Positions 42,192-50,537 of a DNA stretch of 64,000 nucleotides are shown piece by piece (position 1 is the first letter of the stretch; the number at the start of each line of letters is the position of its first letter). Source of the DNA: C-114 sp963719285. Its GTDB lineage: Bacteria; Chloroflexota; Limnocylindria; Limnocylindrales; CSP1-4. Under the pieces are notes generated by a model, which worked only from the letters and a program-made list of their open reading frames with translations, was not told where the DNA came from and did not search any database. Location: the NCBI GenBank assembly GCA_963719285.1, contig CAVRBO010000004.1, forward strand, positions 620,001-684,000, read 5' to 3'. The position numbers were made by a program, and so were the translations under genes.

Positions 42192-42767
42192 GTGGGTGAC
42201 TACGACTACGAGGTCCAGGAAGACGCGGCCCAGCACGACCTGCAGGACGCGGGCCAGCTCCACGCCGACGCGACGACCCTGCACCAGCAGTCGGCGACGG
42301 ACTACACCCAGGCCGATGCCGCCGACCATATGGGCGCGGGTGACGAGGGCCAGGTCCTGCGCCAGACCGGCGACGCGCTCGAGCACCGGGCATCCGATTT
42401 CGACGATCGGGCCGGCCACCTCGAGCACAGCGCCGGACTCGGACGAGAGGCCGCCGATGTCCTTCGCGAGCGCGACACCGCCGCCGCGGGGGCGAACGCG
42501 GCCGAGATCCACGCCCAGGGGGCCCAGGTCGTGCTCGACTACGTGGACCTGAACGAACAGGACAAGACACGCTGGACGGCCGAGGCCGGCGCGGCGACCG
42601 GGGAGGCCGGCGCGCTCCACCAGCGGGCGGACGATCTCACGAACCAGGGCGTCGCCCTGGACGCGGAGGCGAACCGCGAACGCGACGCCGCCCGGGCCGG
42701 TCTCGACGGGCGCCAGTGGCCCGGCGTCGGCCAGCCGCCCGGCGATATGCCGACGTCTGCGGACTAG
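42192..42767 (+). CDS. Hypothetical Ala/Gln/Asp-rich coiled protein
   Basis: The 191-residue protein is acidic, without cysteines, signal peptide or membrane helix. It reads as long alpha helices with repeated Ala-His-Gln-Asp patterns (LQDAGQLHADATTLHQQSATDYTQADAADHMGAGD, LRERDTAAAGANAAEIHAQGAQVVLDYVD). Its composition suggests an extended helical stress or surface protein. The GTG start at 42192 has an AGGAGG site upstream. No family is recognised. Confidence 0.65.
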   Translation: MGDYDYEVQEDAAQHDLQDAGQLHADATTLHQQSATDYTQADAADHMGAGDEGQVLRQTGDALEHRASDFDDRAGHLEHSAGLGREAADVLRERDTAAAGANAAEIHAQGAQVVLDYVDLNEQDKTRWTAEAGAATGEAGALHQRADDLTNQGVALDAEANRERDAARAGLDGRQWPGVGQPPGDMPTSAD

Positions 42768-42818
42768 AACGGATCAAACGTCGGGCGAGCGGCCGCCGGA
42801 GCTCTCGCCGAGACGCGG

Positions 42819-42890
42819 TCAGACCGTCGCGGTCTTGGCCTTCTTGTCCTTCTTCGGCTTCGGAGGTCGCTTCGGGGTCTTGTCGCCCAT
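42819..42890 (-). CDS. 23-residue Lys/Pro-rich small protein (MGDK type)
   Basis: The ATG at 42890 is preceded by GGGAG and encodes MGDKTPKRPPKPKKDKKAKT plus three residues. Very small, basic MGDKxPK-type proteins recur in many bacterial genomes and are usually unannotated. Function is unknown; nucleic-acid binding is plausible from composition. Confidence 0.6.
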   Translation of the reverse strand: MGDKTPKRPPKPKKDKKAKTATV

Positions 42891-43011
42891 GCTGTGATCT
42901 CCCTTCGCGTGCCGATGCGCTCGTCCGGGGCGATCAAACGCCCCGCGCTCACGCGCACGATACGACGTTCGCACGCGTCCGCGCGCCCCCGGGCCCGGTC
43001 CGCCACCCTGG

Positions 43012-43773
43012 TCAGTCGTCCGGGATCTCCCGGACCTGGTCGCGGTAATGGCGATGGATGACGAGCGTCACCGGGATCACGAGGCTCCACGAGGCCATCG
43101 CCGGGCCCGGACCGGCCAGGACGGCGATCGGGATCGAGACCACGCCGACCATCGGCACGCGCAGGAGCTCGACCGTGACCCATCGCCGGAACCGCGCGTC
43201 CACGTGCGGCCGGACGATCGCCGGGCGGGTCGTGGCGTAGGTCCACAGCACCGCCTGGAAACAGCCCGTCGCGACCTGCACCGTCGCGTACGCGATCACC
43301 GAGGTCGGGGTCGGGTCGTGGCCGCCCAGGAGCGACGTGGCGAACGGTTGCAGCACGATCCAGAACAGGAACCCGAAGTTGAGCCAGATGAGGCGCCCGT
43401 TCATCCTCTTGACGCCGCCGAAGATCTCGCGATGACCGGTCCAGTACGCCGCCAGGACGAAGAACCCCACGCTGAACGCGAAGGCCGGTCCGGGGATCTG
43501 GAGGAGCCTGCCCAGCGTGGCCTCGGCCGCCCCTCCCGACAGATCGTCGGGGAGTCGGAGGTCCAGCGCGAGCAGCGTCAGGGCGATCGCGAAGACCGCG
43601 TCCGAGAGGAAGAGGACGCGCTCGTACTTGAGGCCCTGGCTCTCCCGGCGACCCAGTTCGAAGAGGACGTCGCCCGGGTTCGAACCGGGGGACCCGCGGC
43701 GCGGCACCGGCCCGCCCGATGTCCGGGGCGAGGTCCGCGCCGGGCCGGCCATCGGCGCCTCAGTCGCGGGCAC
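43012..43773 (-). CDS. TMEM175-family potassium channel-like protein
   Basis: The 253-residue protein has about six helices. The first carries the family motif ERVLFLSDAVFAIALTLLALDL, close to the RxxxFSDAVFAI signature of bacterial TMEM175 (DUF1211) potassium channels, with Leu in place of the Phe before SD. Canonical members are homotetrameric potassium-selective channels. The GTG start is used, with ATG 43752 as an alternative. It overlaps the upstream membrane gene by 14 bp. Confidence 0.75.
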   Translation of the reverse strand: MPATEAPMAGPARTSPRTSGGPVPRRGSPGSNPGDVLFELGRRESQGLKYERVLFLSDAVFAIALTLLALDLRLPDDLSGGAAEATLGRLLQIPGPAFAFSVGFFVLAAYWTGHREIFGGVKRMNGRLIWLNFGFLFWIVLQPFATSLLGGHDPTPTSVIAYATVQVATGCFQAVLWTYATTRPAIVRPHVDARFRRWVTVELLRVPMVGVVSIPIAVLAGPGPAMASWSLVIPVTLVIHRHYRDQVREIPDD

Positions 43774-44230
43774 GAGCTCCCATCCCCGCCGCGAAGACCG
43801 CGAGGAATGCGGTGACCACGGCCCCCACGATCGGCGCCAGCATCGCGGCCAGCGGGATGGACGTCGGGTCGGTCCCGGTCACCAGATCGGGCGCGAACAC
43901 GCTCGCGACGGCGACGGCGAACCAGACGAAGGCCGTGACGACCGCGACGACCGGCCAGATGTCGTGCTGTTCCGGCCGCGTGAATGCCGCCGCGAGCAGC
44001 AGCAGGCCGGTCGCGAGGCCGCCCCACAGCCAGTCGCCCAGGGCGGCGATGGCCAGGCGTTCGTGACTCGCGCCGGTGATCATCACCGGCGCGTAGATGC
44101 TCGCGACCAGCACCGCCACCCAGATGGCTCCGACGGCCAACCCGACCGAGATCAGGCGCGAACTCGCCCAATGACCCCCGAATGTGCCCTCAACGTGTCC
44201 TGTCGGGGCGCCCACGATGTGACCGGCCAT
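43760..44230 (-). CDS. Four-helix membrane protein of unknown function
   Basis: The 156-residue protein has four hydrophobic helices (LISVGLAVGAIWVAVLVASIY, LGDWLWGGLATGLLLLAAAF, IWPVVAVVTAFVWFAVAVASVF, MLAPIVGAVVTAFLAVFAAG). ATG 44230 has a GGAGG site 6 nt upstream; a GTG one codon earlier is less likely. It overlaps the TMEM175-like gene and may be a partner. No family motif is recognised. Confidence 0.68.
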   Translation of the reverse strand: MAGHIVGAPTGHVEGTFGGHWASSRLISVGLAVGAIWVAVLVASIYAPVMITGASHERLAIAALGDWLWGGLATGLLLLAAAFTRPEQHDIWPVVAVVTAFVWFAVAVASVFAPDLVTGTDPTSIPLAAMLAPIVGAVVTAFLAVFAAGMGARARD

Positions 44231-44366
44231 CACACACCTCCACGGTACTCACGGGGCGCGACGAGAGCGTGCATGACCTACCGGGCGGCTGGTAGGGACG
44301 CACCGCCCGCCGGCGCGGTCCATTCGGCCTCATCGTCCTCGCGGCCGGGGGGCGACCTCCTCGTGG

Positions 44367-44372
44367 TCTAAT
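44367..44372 (+). promoter_or_regulatory. -10-like box TCTAAT of a leaderless promoter
   Basis: TCTAAT ends 6 nt before GTG 44379 of the class V aminotransferase gene. No ribosome site intervenes. Confidence 0.45.
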
Positions 44373-44378
44373 GCTCCC

Positions 44379-46124
44379 GTGCACCCCACCCCCGGCCCGG
44401 CCGTCCTGCCTCCGGGTGTCTCCGACCCCATCGCCCTGATCGAGACGATCCGCGCCTCCGTCATCGGCGACGACGAGGCGGTCGCCGGCCCGTTCGGCAT
44501 CCGCCGCGTCACCTACGCGGACTACACGGCGTCCGGTCGCTCCCTGAGCTTCATCGAGGACTACATCCGCGAGGCGGTCCTGCCGCTGTACGCGAACACC
44601 CATACGGAGTCGTCCGGCACCGGGCTCCAGACCACGCGTTTCCGCGAGGAGGCCCGCGAGATCATCCGGGCGGCCGTCGGCGCGAGCTCAGCCCACGCGG
44701 TGATCTTCACCGGCGCCGGCTCGACCGCGGCCGTGAACAAGCTCGTGGCGGTCCTGGGCCTGCGCATCCCGGCGGAGCTCGACGACCGATACGGCCTGAG
44801 CGCGCGCATCCCCGCCGGCGAGCGGCCGGTCGTCTTCGTGGGCCCGTTCGAGCATCACAGCAACGAGCTGCCGTGGCGCGAGTCGATCGCCGAGGTCGTG
44901 GTCATCCACGAGGACGCCGACGGACACATCGACCAGGCCCACCTCGCCGCCGAGCTGGCCCGTTACGCCGCCCGGCCGCTCAAGATCGGCAGCTTCAGTG
45001 CCGCCAGCAACGTCACCGGCATCGTGAGCGACACGCACGGCATCGCCCGCCTCCTTCACGCGCACGGTGCGCTCTCGTTCTGGGACTTCGCCGCGGCCGC
45101 GCCCTACGTCGCGATCGACATGGACCCGCCCGATGACCGGCTCGCGTACAAGGACGCCATCTTCATCTCGCCCCACAAGTTCATCGGCGGGCCGGGCACG
45201 CCGGGCCTGCTGGTGGCGCGGCGCGAGCTGTTCACGAACCGCGTGCCCACGGCCCCGGGCGGCGGCACGGTCGCCTACGTGAACCCGGCCGAGCACGTCT
45301 ACCTCGACGACATCGAGCATCGCGAGGAGGGCGGAACGCCGGCCATCGTGGAGTCGATCCGGGCCGGCCTCGTGTTCGCCCTCAAGTCGGCGGTGGGGGA
45401 GGCGGCGATCCGCTCGCGCGAGCACTCGTTCATCGACCGCGCGATCGAACGCTGGAGCGGTCATCCCGATATCGAGATCCTGGGGAACCGGTCCGCGGAC
45501 CGGCTGTCGATCGTGTCGTTCGTCATCCGCCACGACGGCCGGTACCTCCACCACAACTTCGTCGTGGCGCTCCTCAGCGACCTGTTCGGGATCCAGTCGC
45601 GCGGCGGCTGTTCATGCGCCGGGCCGTACGGCCATCGCCTCCTGGGCATCGATGTCGAGACGTCCCACGAGTTCGAGCGCGAGATCTCGCGTGGCTGCGA
45701 GGGCATCAAGCCGGGCTGGGTGCGGGTCAACTTCAACTACTTCATCAGTGAGGCGGTCTTCGAGTACATCCTCGCGGCGGTCGAGCTCGTGGCCTCCGAC
45801 GGCTGGCGGCTCCTGCCCCAGTACGGCTTCGACCCGGCGACCGGCCTGTGGCGTCACGCCGGCCCGACCGTGGAGCCGCCACTCTCGCTGGCCGACATGC
45901 GCTACGACGCGGGACGACCGTCGTTCACCGCCCATCGCCATCGTGAGACCGAGTCTCGATTGATCGACTACCTGGCCGAGGGGCGGGCACTGGTGACCGG
46001 CCCGCCGGCGCCGATCGCGGCCGCCGTCCGGGGCTCGGCGTCGCTCGTGGTCGGTCCCGACTTCGAGGCGTTGCGCTGGTTCTGGCTCCCGCACGAAGTG
46101 GCGGCCCTGGCGTCGTCGGTCTGA
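44379..46124 (+). CDS. Class V aminotransferase-fold PLP enzyme (cysteine desulfurase-like)
   Basis: The 581-residue protein belongs to the class V PLP fold. It has a phosphate-binding region FTGAGSTAAVNKLV, a WDFAAAAPY acid segment and the PLP lysine in FISPHKFIGGPG (about residue 267). The large C-terminal half contains SRGGCSCAGPYGH, the active-site Cys region of cysteine desulfurase/selenocysteine lyase-like enzymes. At 581 residues it is longer than IscS/SufS (about 400); the extra 150 residues at the C-terminus are not recognised. The substrate is unknown. Confidence 0.83.
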   Translation: MHPTPGPAVLPPGVSDPIALIETIRASVIGDDEAVAGPFGIRRVTYADYTASGRSLSFIEDYIREAVLPLYANTHTESSGTGLQTTRFREEAREIIRAAVGASSAHAVIFTGAGSTAAVNKLVAVLGLRIPAELDDRYGLSARIPAGERPVVFVGPFEHHSNELPWRESIAEVVVIHEDADGHIDQAHLAAELARYAARPLKIGSFSAASNVTGIVSDTHGIARLLHAHGALSFWDFAAAAPYVAIDMDPPDDRLAYKDAIFISPHKFIGGPGTPGLLVARRELFTNRVPTAPGGGTVAYVNPAEHVYLDDIEHREEGGTPAIVESIRAGLVFALKSAVGEAAIRSREHSFIDRAIERWSGHPDIEILGNRSADRLSIVSFVIRHDGRYLHHNFVVALLSDLFGIQSRGGCSCAGPYGHRLLGIDVETSHEFEREISRGCEGIKPGWVRVNFNYFISEAVFEYILAAVELVASDGWRLLPQYGFDPATGLWRHAGPTVEPPLSLADMRYDAGRPSFTAHRHRETESRLIDYLAEGRALVTGPPAPIAAAVRGSASLVVGPDFEALRWFWLPHEVAALASSV

Positions 46125-46218
46125 GGGCCTGCCGCCGGCTGGCGGGTCTGCGGGTCTCGGTCGTCGGATGCGCCGCGGGCCACGCTCGGCCCGCCCCGGA
46201 ACGAGGCCCATCGACCTC

Positions 46219-47007
46219 CTATCGCCAGCGGGTGAGGATCGTCTCGCGGCCGAACAGGACCGCCCCGACACGCAGGCCGATGGCGGCGACGAAGAGCACG
46301 ATCGCGGCGGTGATCGCGTAGCCGACCGCCCCGAAGATGACGGTCCCGCTCGCCTGGACGACGGCGATCCCCACGAGCGGGACGATGACGATGCCGCCGA
46401 TCTGCTGGGCGGTCCGCGGGTCGTTCACCCGCGCGCTGACGATGACCCCGGCCACCACCGACGCCAGCCCGATCGCCGGCCCGAGCAGGAACGTGCCGGC
46501 CAGCCACGACCCGTCGGTCACGACGCCAACGAGGTGCGAGCCGTACAGCAGGCCCGTCAGCAGGACGAAGGCCAGGTACGTGAGCCAGCCCGCCAGCACA
46601 CCCGGGATGAGCGCGGAGACCGCCTTGCCGGTCAGCAGCTCGAGGGTCCGGATCGGGGCGGCCAGCACGGCCTCGAGGCTGCGCGAGGTCTTCTCCCCGA
46701 CGATCGAGTACGAGGCGATCGAGAGCGGGATGTACGCCGGCATCATCAGGAAGAAGACGAGGAACTGCTGGATGCCGAAGGCGGCCGTCATCTCGCCCGG
46801 GGTCAGGCTGGCCCACTCAGGCCGCTGCTCGATGACGGTCCGGGCGATCGAGTCCGGCAGGGGCCGGCCCTGGATGATGCTCCCCGCGATGAGCGGCACG
46901 ATCGTCAGGACGACCGGTGGGATGAGGATCGTCGCGAGGAGGAGCCGGTTGCGCAGGGTCTCCTCCCAGTCTCGGCCGACGATCGCGGCGATGATGTCGC
47001 GACGCAC
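46219..47007 (-). CDS. ABC-2-type transporter permease
   Basis: The 262-residue permease has about six helices. A family block IVGEKTSRSLEAVLAAPIRTLELLTGKAVSALIPG is typical of ABC-2 permeases, as in exporters of the NatB/YhaP type. GTG 47007 sits one base after the stop of the ATPase gene; ATG 47031 is an alternative that would overlap it. With the ATPase it forms an exporter for an unknown substrate. Confidence 0.83.
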   Translation of the reverse strand: MRRDIIAAIVGRDWEETLRNRLLLATILIPPVVLTIVPLIAGSIIQGRPLPDSIARTVIEQRPEWASLTPGEMTAAFGIQQFLVFFLMMPAYIPLSIASYSIVGEKTSRSLEAVLAAPIRTLELLTGKAVSALIPGVLAGWLTYLAFVLLTGLLYGSHLVGVVTDGSWLAGTFLLGPAIGLASVVAGVIVSARVNDPRTAQQIGGIVIVPLVGIAVVQASGTVIFGAVGYAITAAIVLFVAAIGLRVGAVLFGRETILTRWR

Positions 47008-47008
47008 G

Positions 47009-47999
47009 TCAGGCGACCCGGTCGGGCGCATCGGCGTCGACTCCGGCTCCGGGCCGCACGCCCATGACGTCGAAGTAGACCTGTTCGAGGGTCGCCGCCT
47101 GGAGCCGCACCTCCACGACCGACCCACCGGCCTCGACGATCGCCCTGACGACGGACGGCGCGTCCCGTTCGCCATCGTGGACGCCGACCGTCAGGCCTTC
47201 GGGCGTACTCGTCACCTGCGCTGACCGGGTCCAGGCCTCGGACGGCGGCCTGCACGGCGGGCGATGCGGTCTCGGCAAGGCGCACCGCCATGGTGCCGCG
47301 GCCAAGGGCGCCGCGGAGGCGGGACGGCGAGTCGATGCGCAACAGCGTCCCGCGCAGGAACGCGATCCGGTCGCTCAGCCGGTCCGCTTCGTCGAGGTTG
47401 TGGGTGCACAGGACGATCGTCCGACCCTCACCGCTGAGCGCCTCGATCGCCTCGCGGACGATGAATGCGGCCTCCGGATCGAGTCCGGCCGTCGGCTCGT
47501 CGAGGAACAGCACGCGCGGCTCGTGGAGGAGTGCCCGCGCGATCGCCAGCTTCTGGCGCATCCCCTTGCTGAACGTGCCCGCGGGCTCCGTTCGTCGGTC
47601 CCAGATGCCGAGGAGCCGCATCCAGCGCTCGATGCGCGCGGCGCGGACGTCCGCCGACAGTCGGTACAGGCGCCCGAAGTAGTCGAGGTTCCGCTCGGCC
47701 GAGAGCTTGTCGTACAGCCCGGGTGTCTCGGTCAGGATGCCGATCCTGCGACGGATCTCCTCGGGCGCCTCGCGGACCTCGAGACCGTCGACCCAGGCGT
47801 TGCCCTCGGACGGCTCGATGAGGGCGCTGAGCAGCCGGATCGTGGTGGTCTTGCCGGCACCGTTGGGTCCGAGGAGGCCGAGCACTTCGCCCGGCGCGAC
47901 CTCGAGGTTCACGTCCCGCACGGCCCAGAAGTCGCCGAACCGCCGCCCGAGCCCGTCGAGCCTGAGCATCGGGCCGGCGTGGGTCGCGGTCTCGGTCAT
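47009..47999 (-). pseudogene. ABC transporter ATP-binding protein, one frameshift near its C-terminus
   Basis: The ATPase has Walker A (GLLGPNGAGKTT), the signature motif variant TFSKGMRQKLAIARALL, Walker B (VLFLDEPTAGLDPEA) and the His loop (LCTHNLDEAD). Near 47,220-47,225 the frame moves from AVRGLDPVSA to VTSTPEGLTVGVHDGERDAP and the conserved C-terminal LEQVYFDVMG. The length (991 bp) is one base too long. The nucleotide-binding domain is intact upstream of the break, so a consensus error is likely. Confidence 0.82.
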
Positions 48000-48133
48000 C
48001 CACGGAGTCTGCCATGGGCGCGGTCGGCTGGGGTGTCGCGCTTCGTGCCCACCAAGGCATGGACCGGGGCGGTAGGTCGTCTCCCCATCCCGTCCGCCTC
48101 TGCCCGGTCGGCCGCCTCTCGCGGTCGTGGGCC

Positions 48134-48526
48134 TCAGATCGCCGACGTGCAGGCCCGGCACTTCGAGGCGTCGGCGGCGTTGTCCTCCTTGCAGAACGGG
48201 CAGGTCTTGACCGGCGCGGCCGGCGCTTCCTTGATGAGCGCTCGGGTGATGAGGAAGACGACCGCCGCGATCACGATGAACGCGATCACCTCGTTGATGA
48301 ACGAACCCCAGCGGATCGCGACTTCCTTGGCCGGGTCGGCGCTCGACTGGAGGACGATCTTGAGCTGCGAGAAGTCGACGCCGCCGAGGAGCAGACCGAC
48401 CGGCGGCATGATGATGTCGTTGACCAGGGAGTTGACGACGTTGCCCAGTGCGACGCCGATGATGATCGCGATGGCCAGGGCGATCGCGTTCGTCTTGAGC
48501 AGGAACGCGCGGAATTCACCGGTCAC
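48134..48526 (-). CDS. mscL: MscL large-conductance mechanosensitive channel with zinc-ribbon tail
   Basis: The 130-residue protein has the MscL layout: an amphipathic N-terminus (EFRAFLLKTNAIALAIAIIIGVALGNVVNSLVNDIIMPP), a periplasmic loop, and a second helix (FINEVIAFIVIAAVVFLI). MscL opens under membrane tension to release solutes. Unlike classic MscL, the C-terminus carries a four-cysteine zinc-ribbon motif (CPFCKEDNAADASKCRAC) instead of the usual helical bundle. Its start is clear. Confidence 0.88.
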   Translation of the reverse strand: MTGEFRAFLLKTNAIALAIAIIIGVALGNVVNSLVNDIIMPPVGLLLGGVDFSQLKIVLQSSADPAKEVAIRWGSFINEVIAFIVIAAVVFLITRALIKEAPAAPVKTCPFCKEDNAADASKCRACTSAI

Positions 48527-48568
48527 CTGGGGTCTTCCTCCAGTTCGGGCCTGACGGGCTGGGGACCG

Positions 48569-48886
48569 TCAGAAGCTGAATCGCTGCTGCACCTCGGGTG
48601 GGCCGTAGTAGTGCAGGAACCAGACCGCGAGCGCGGCGATGACGACGATGCAGAACAGCATGAACAGGGCGGCCACGAGCCGGCGCAGGCGGCTCGCGTA
48701 GGCGGCCTGCGAGTCCGGGGGCGTGGTCACGACGGCGCCGGCGACCCCGAACACGAGGGTCAGCGCTAGGACGACCGCGATGAGCGTCTGATCCTCCAGG
48801 ACGGGCAGGCCGCCGATCGGGACGAACCTGGTCACGACCAGGAACGCAGCGACCACGGCGCTGATCAACATGACGACCCTGAGCAT
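48569..48886 (-). CDS. Three-helix membrane protein of unknown function
   Basis: The 105-residue protein has three hydrophobic helices (MLRVVMLISAVVAAFLVV, TLIAVVLALTLVFGVAGAVV, LVAALFMLFCIVVIAALAVWFL). No family motif is recognised. It lies 42 bp upstream of mscL on the same strand and may share its transcript. Confidence 0.62.
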   Translation of the reverse strand: MLRVVMLISAVVAAFLVVTRFVPIGGLPVLEDQTLIAVVLALTLVFGVAGAVVTTPPDSQAAYASRLRRLVAALFMLFCIVVIAALAVWFLHYYGPPEVQQRFSF

Positions 48887-49108
48887 TCGACCCTCCCGCG
48901 ACGTCAGCCGGTCGGCCCCCGCGCGCGCCGCCTAGGGTACGCCCGCAGCCGGGGCCGCGACACGGGGTCTGGGCTCCACGACGGGACCTGCCGGTGCGGC
49001 GGTCCACCAGACGATGGTCCTTCGTTGGCCTCGGGCGGCGTGGCGTCGTGCGTCTGCCGCACCGCGTCCGCGGCGACGTCCCGAACGTGTCTCGCACCTG
49101 AGTGCGGG

Positions 49109-49114
49109 TAGAAT
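49109..49114 (+). promoter_or_regulatory. -10-like box TAGAAT of a leaderless promoter
   Basis: TAGAAT ends 7 nt before ATG 49122 with no ribosome site between, consistent with leaderless transcription of the copper-resistance-like operon. Confidence 0.55.
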
Positions 49115-49121
49115 CCCGGCG

Positions 49122-49808
49122 ATGGTCATCACCACGGGGGTCGCGCGGGCTCGGGCACTGGCCGCGGCGCGGTTCGCGACGCTCGTTCTGGCCTGCCTCC
49201 TCGTCGCCCACACGGCGATCCTCGTCGCGCGCCACGGGACGGGAGCTGCCTTTGCGGCCGCCATGACCGCCGAGGGACACGACGCCTACTGGCCGGCGTT
49301 CATCCTCGTCGTCGGCGGCGGGACGGTGGTCCTGGTCGCGATGGCCATCCGCCGATTGTTGTGGCTGGCCCGGCGGGTGCCCCGGCGCCGGCGCTCGGCC
49401 GACGGCACGCCCCTGCCCACCTTCGGTGAGGAGCTCAAAGGCCTCTGGCCGAACCTCTTCGGCACGACGACCGTCGTCTACACGATCCAGGAGAACATCG
49501 AGCACCTGGCGTCGCAGGGCCACCTGCCCGGGGCCAACATCCTGTGGGGCCCCGAAGGTTCGTACGCCCTCCCCGGCCTGCTCGTCGTCAGCCTCCTCGC
49601 GGCCGCTCTCGGCGCGCTCGTCCGCTGGCGCGTCCACGTCTACGTCGCTCGCATCGGCCGCGGCGCGGATCGTGCCCGCGCCCATCGCGCGCTCGCCAGC
49701 CGCGCGGGCCGCCGCTGGGCGCTGGTCGGAGCCGCCTCGGCATTCGCCCGCATCGCCGTCCGGCCCGACGCCGGTCGCGCTCCGCCGGTCCTCCTCGCCT
49801 TCGCCTGA
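49122..49808 (+). CDS. Hypothetical membrane protein in the CopC-CopD operon
   Basis: The 228-residue protein has about four helices (FATLVLACLLVAHTAILVA, YWPAFILVVGGGTVVLVAMAI, ALPGLLVVSLLAAALGALVRW) and a soluble segment with FGTTTVVYTIQENIEHL. No family is recognised. The start is supported by the TAGAAT box. It precedes a secreted protein and CopC-CopD, so a role in metal or electron transport is plausible from context only. Confidence 0.65.
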   Translation: MVITTGVARARALAAARFATLVLACLLVAHTAILVARHGTGAAFAAAMTAEGHDAYWPAFILVVGGGTVVLVAMAIRRLLWLARRVPRRRRSADGTPLPTFGEELKGLWPNLFGTTTVVYTIQENIEHLASQGHLPGANILWGPEGSYALPGLLVVSLLAAALGALVRWRVHVYVARIGRGADRARAHRALASRAGRRWALVGAASAFARIAVRPDAGRAPPVLLAFA

Positions 49809-49897
49809 TCAACGCGGCCCGCGCGATCGCCGGCCGGATCCATCAGACGGCGCCCGGCCGGGACCCCAGTCCGGCGCCCGCGAAACGAGGAGCCAGT

Positions 49898-50515
49898 GTG
49901 CGCACCCGGAACGATCCCTTCCGACGCCTGGGCGTCGGCTTCGCCGCGACCGTCGCGGCATCGATCCTCACCCTGTCCATGGTCCCCGCGGTCCTCGCCC
50001 ACGAAGAGCGGACGGTCGGTGCCTACGACCTCGAGGTCGGCCTGATCGACGAACCGGTGTACGTCGGCGACCGGAGCGGCCTCGAGATCCACGTCACCAG
50101 GGACGACAAGGCGGTCGAGGGGCTCGAGACCACGCTCAAGGCCCAGGTGATCTTCGGGAGCCAGCAGCGTGACCTGACCCTGTCGGCCCGTGAGGGCGAT
50201 CCGGGCTGGTACCAGTCCGTGTTCATCCCGACCGCGGCCGGCAAGTACACCTTCCACCTGACCGGAACGATCGAGGACCAGACCATCGACGAGTCCTTCA
50301 CGAGTAGCCCGACGGGCTTCGACGAAGTGGACGAAGCCGCTGTCGGCCAGTTCCCGAACGTCCTGCCGACGACCACCGAGGTCTCGGTGAATGCGAACAA
50401 GGGGGCCGATGCCGCCGGGCAGGTGCCCCTGGCTATCGGCCTGGGGGCCGCCGGTGCGGTGCTCGGCCTCGTCGCGCTCGCCGTGAGTCTGGCCGGCCGT
50501 CGCCGACCGGCCTGA
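49898..50515 (+). CDS. Secreted/anchored Ig-like protein (FixH/YtkA-like)
   Basis: The 205-residue protein has a signal peptide ending VPAVLAHEE, one beta-sandwich domain (AYDLEVGLIDEPVYVGDRSGLEIHVTRDDKAVEG...AGKYTFHLTGTIEDQTIDESF) and a C-terminal helix (LAIGLGAAGAVLGLVALAVSLAG) before RRRPA. The sandwich resembles FixH/YtkA-type or CopC-like extracellular domains. A GAGGAG site precedes the GTG. It belongs to the CopC-CopD/cytochrome operon. Confidence 0.7.
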   Translation: MRTRNDPFRRLGVGFAATVAASILTLSMVPAVLAHEERTVGAYDLEVGLIDEPVYVGDRSGLEIHVTRDDKAVEGLETTLKAQVIFGSQQRDLTLSAREGDPGWYQSVFIPTAAGKYTFHLTGTIEDQTIDESFTSSPTGFDEVDEAAVGQFPNVLPTTTEVSVNANKGADAAGQVPLAIGLGAAGAVLGLVALAVSLAGRRRPA

Positions 50516-50537
50516 TACGCCCGTGAGGAGCCTGCCG

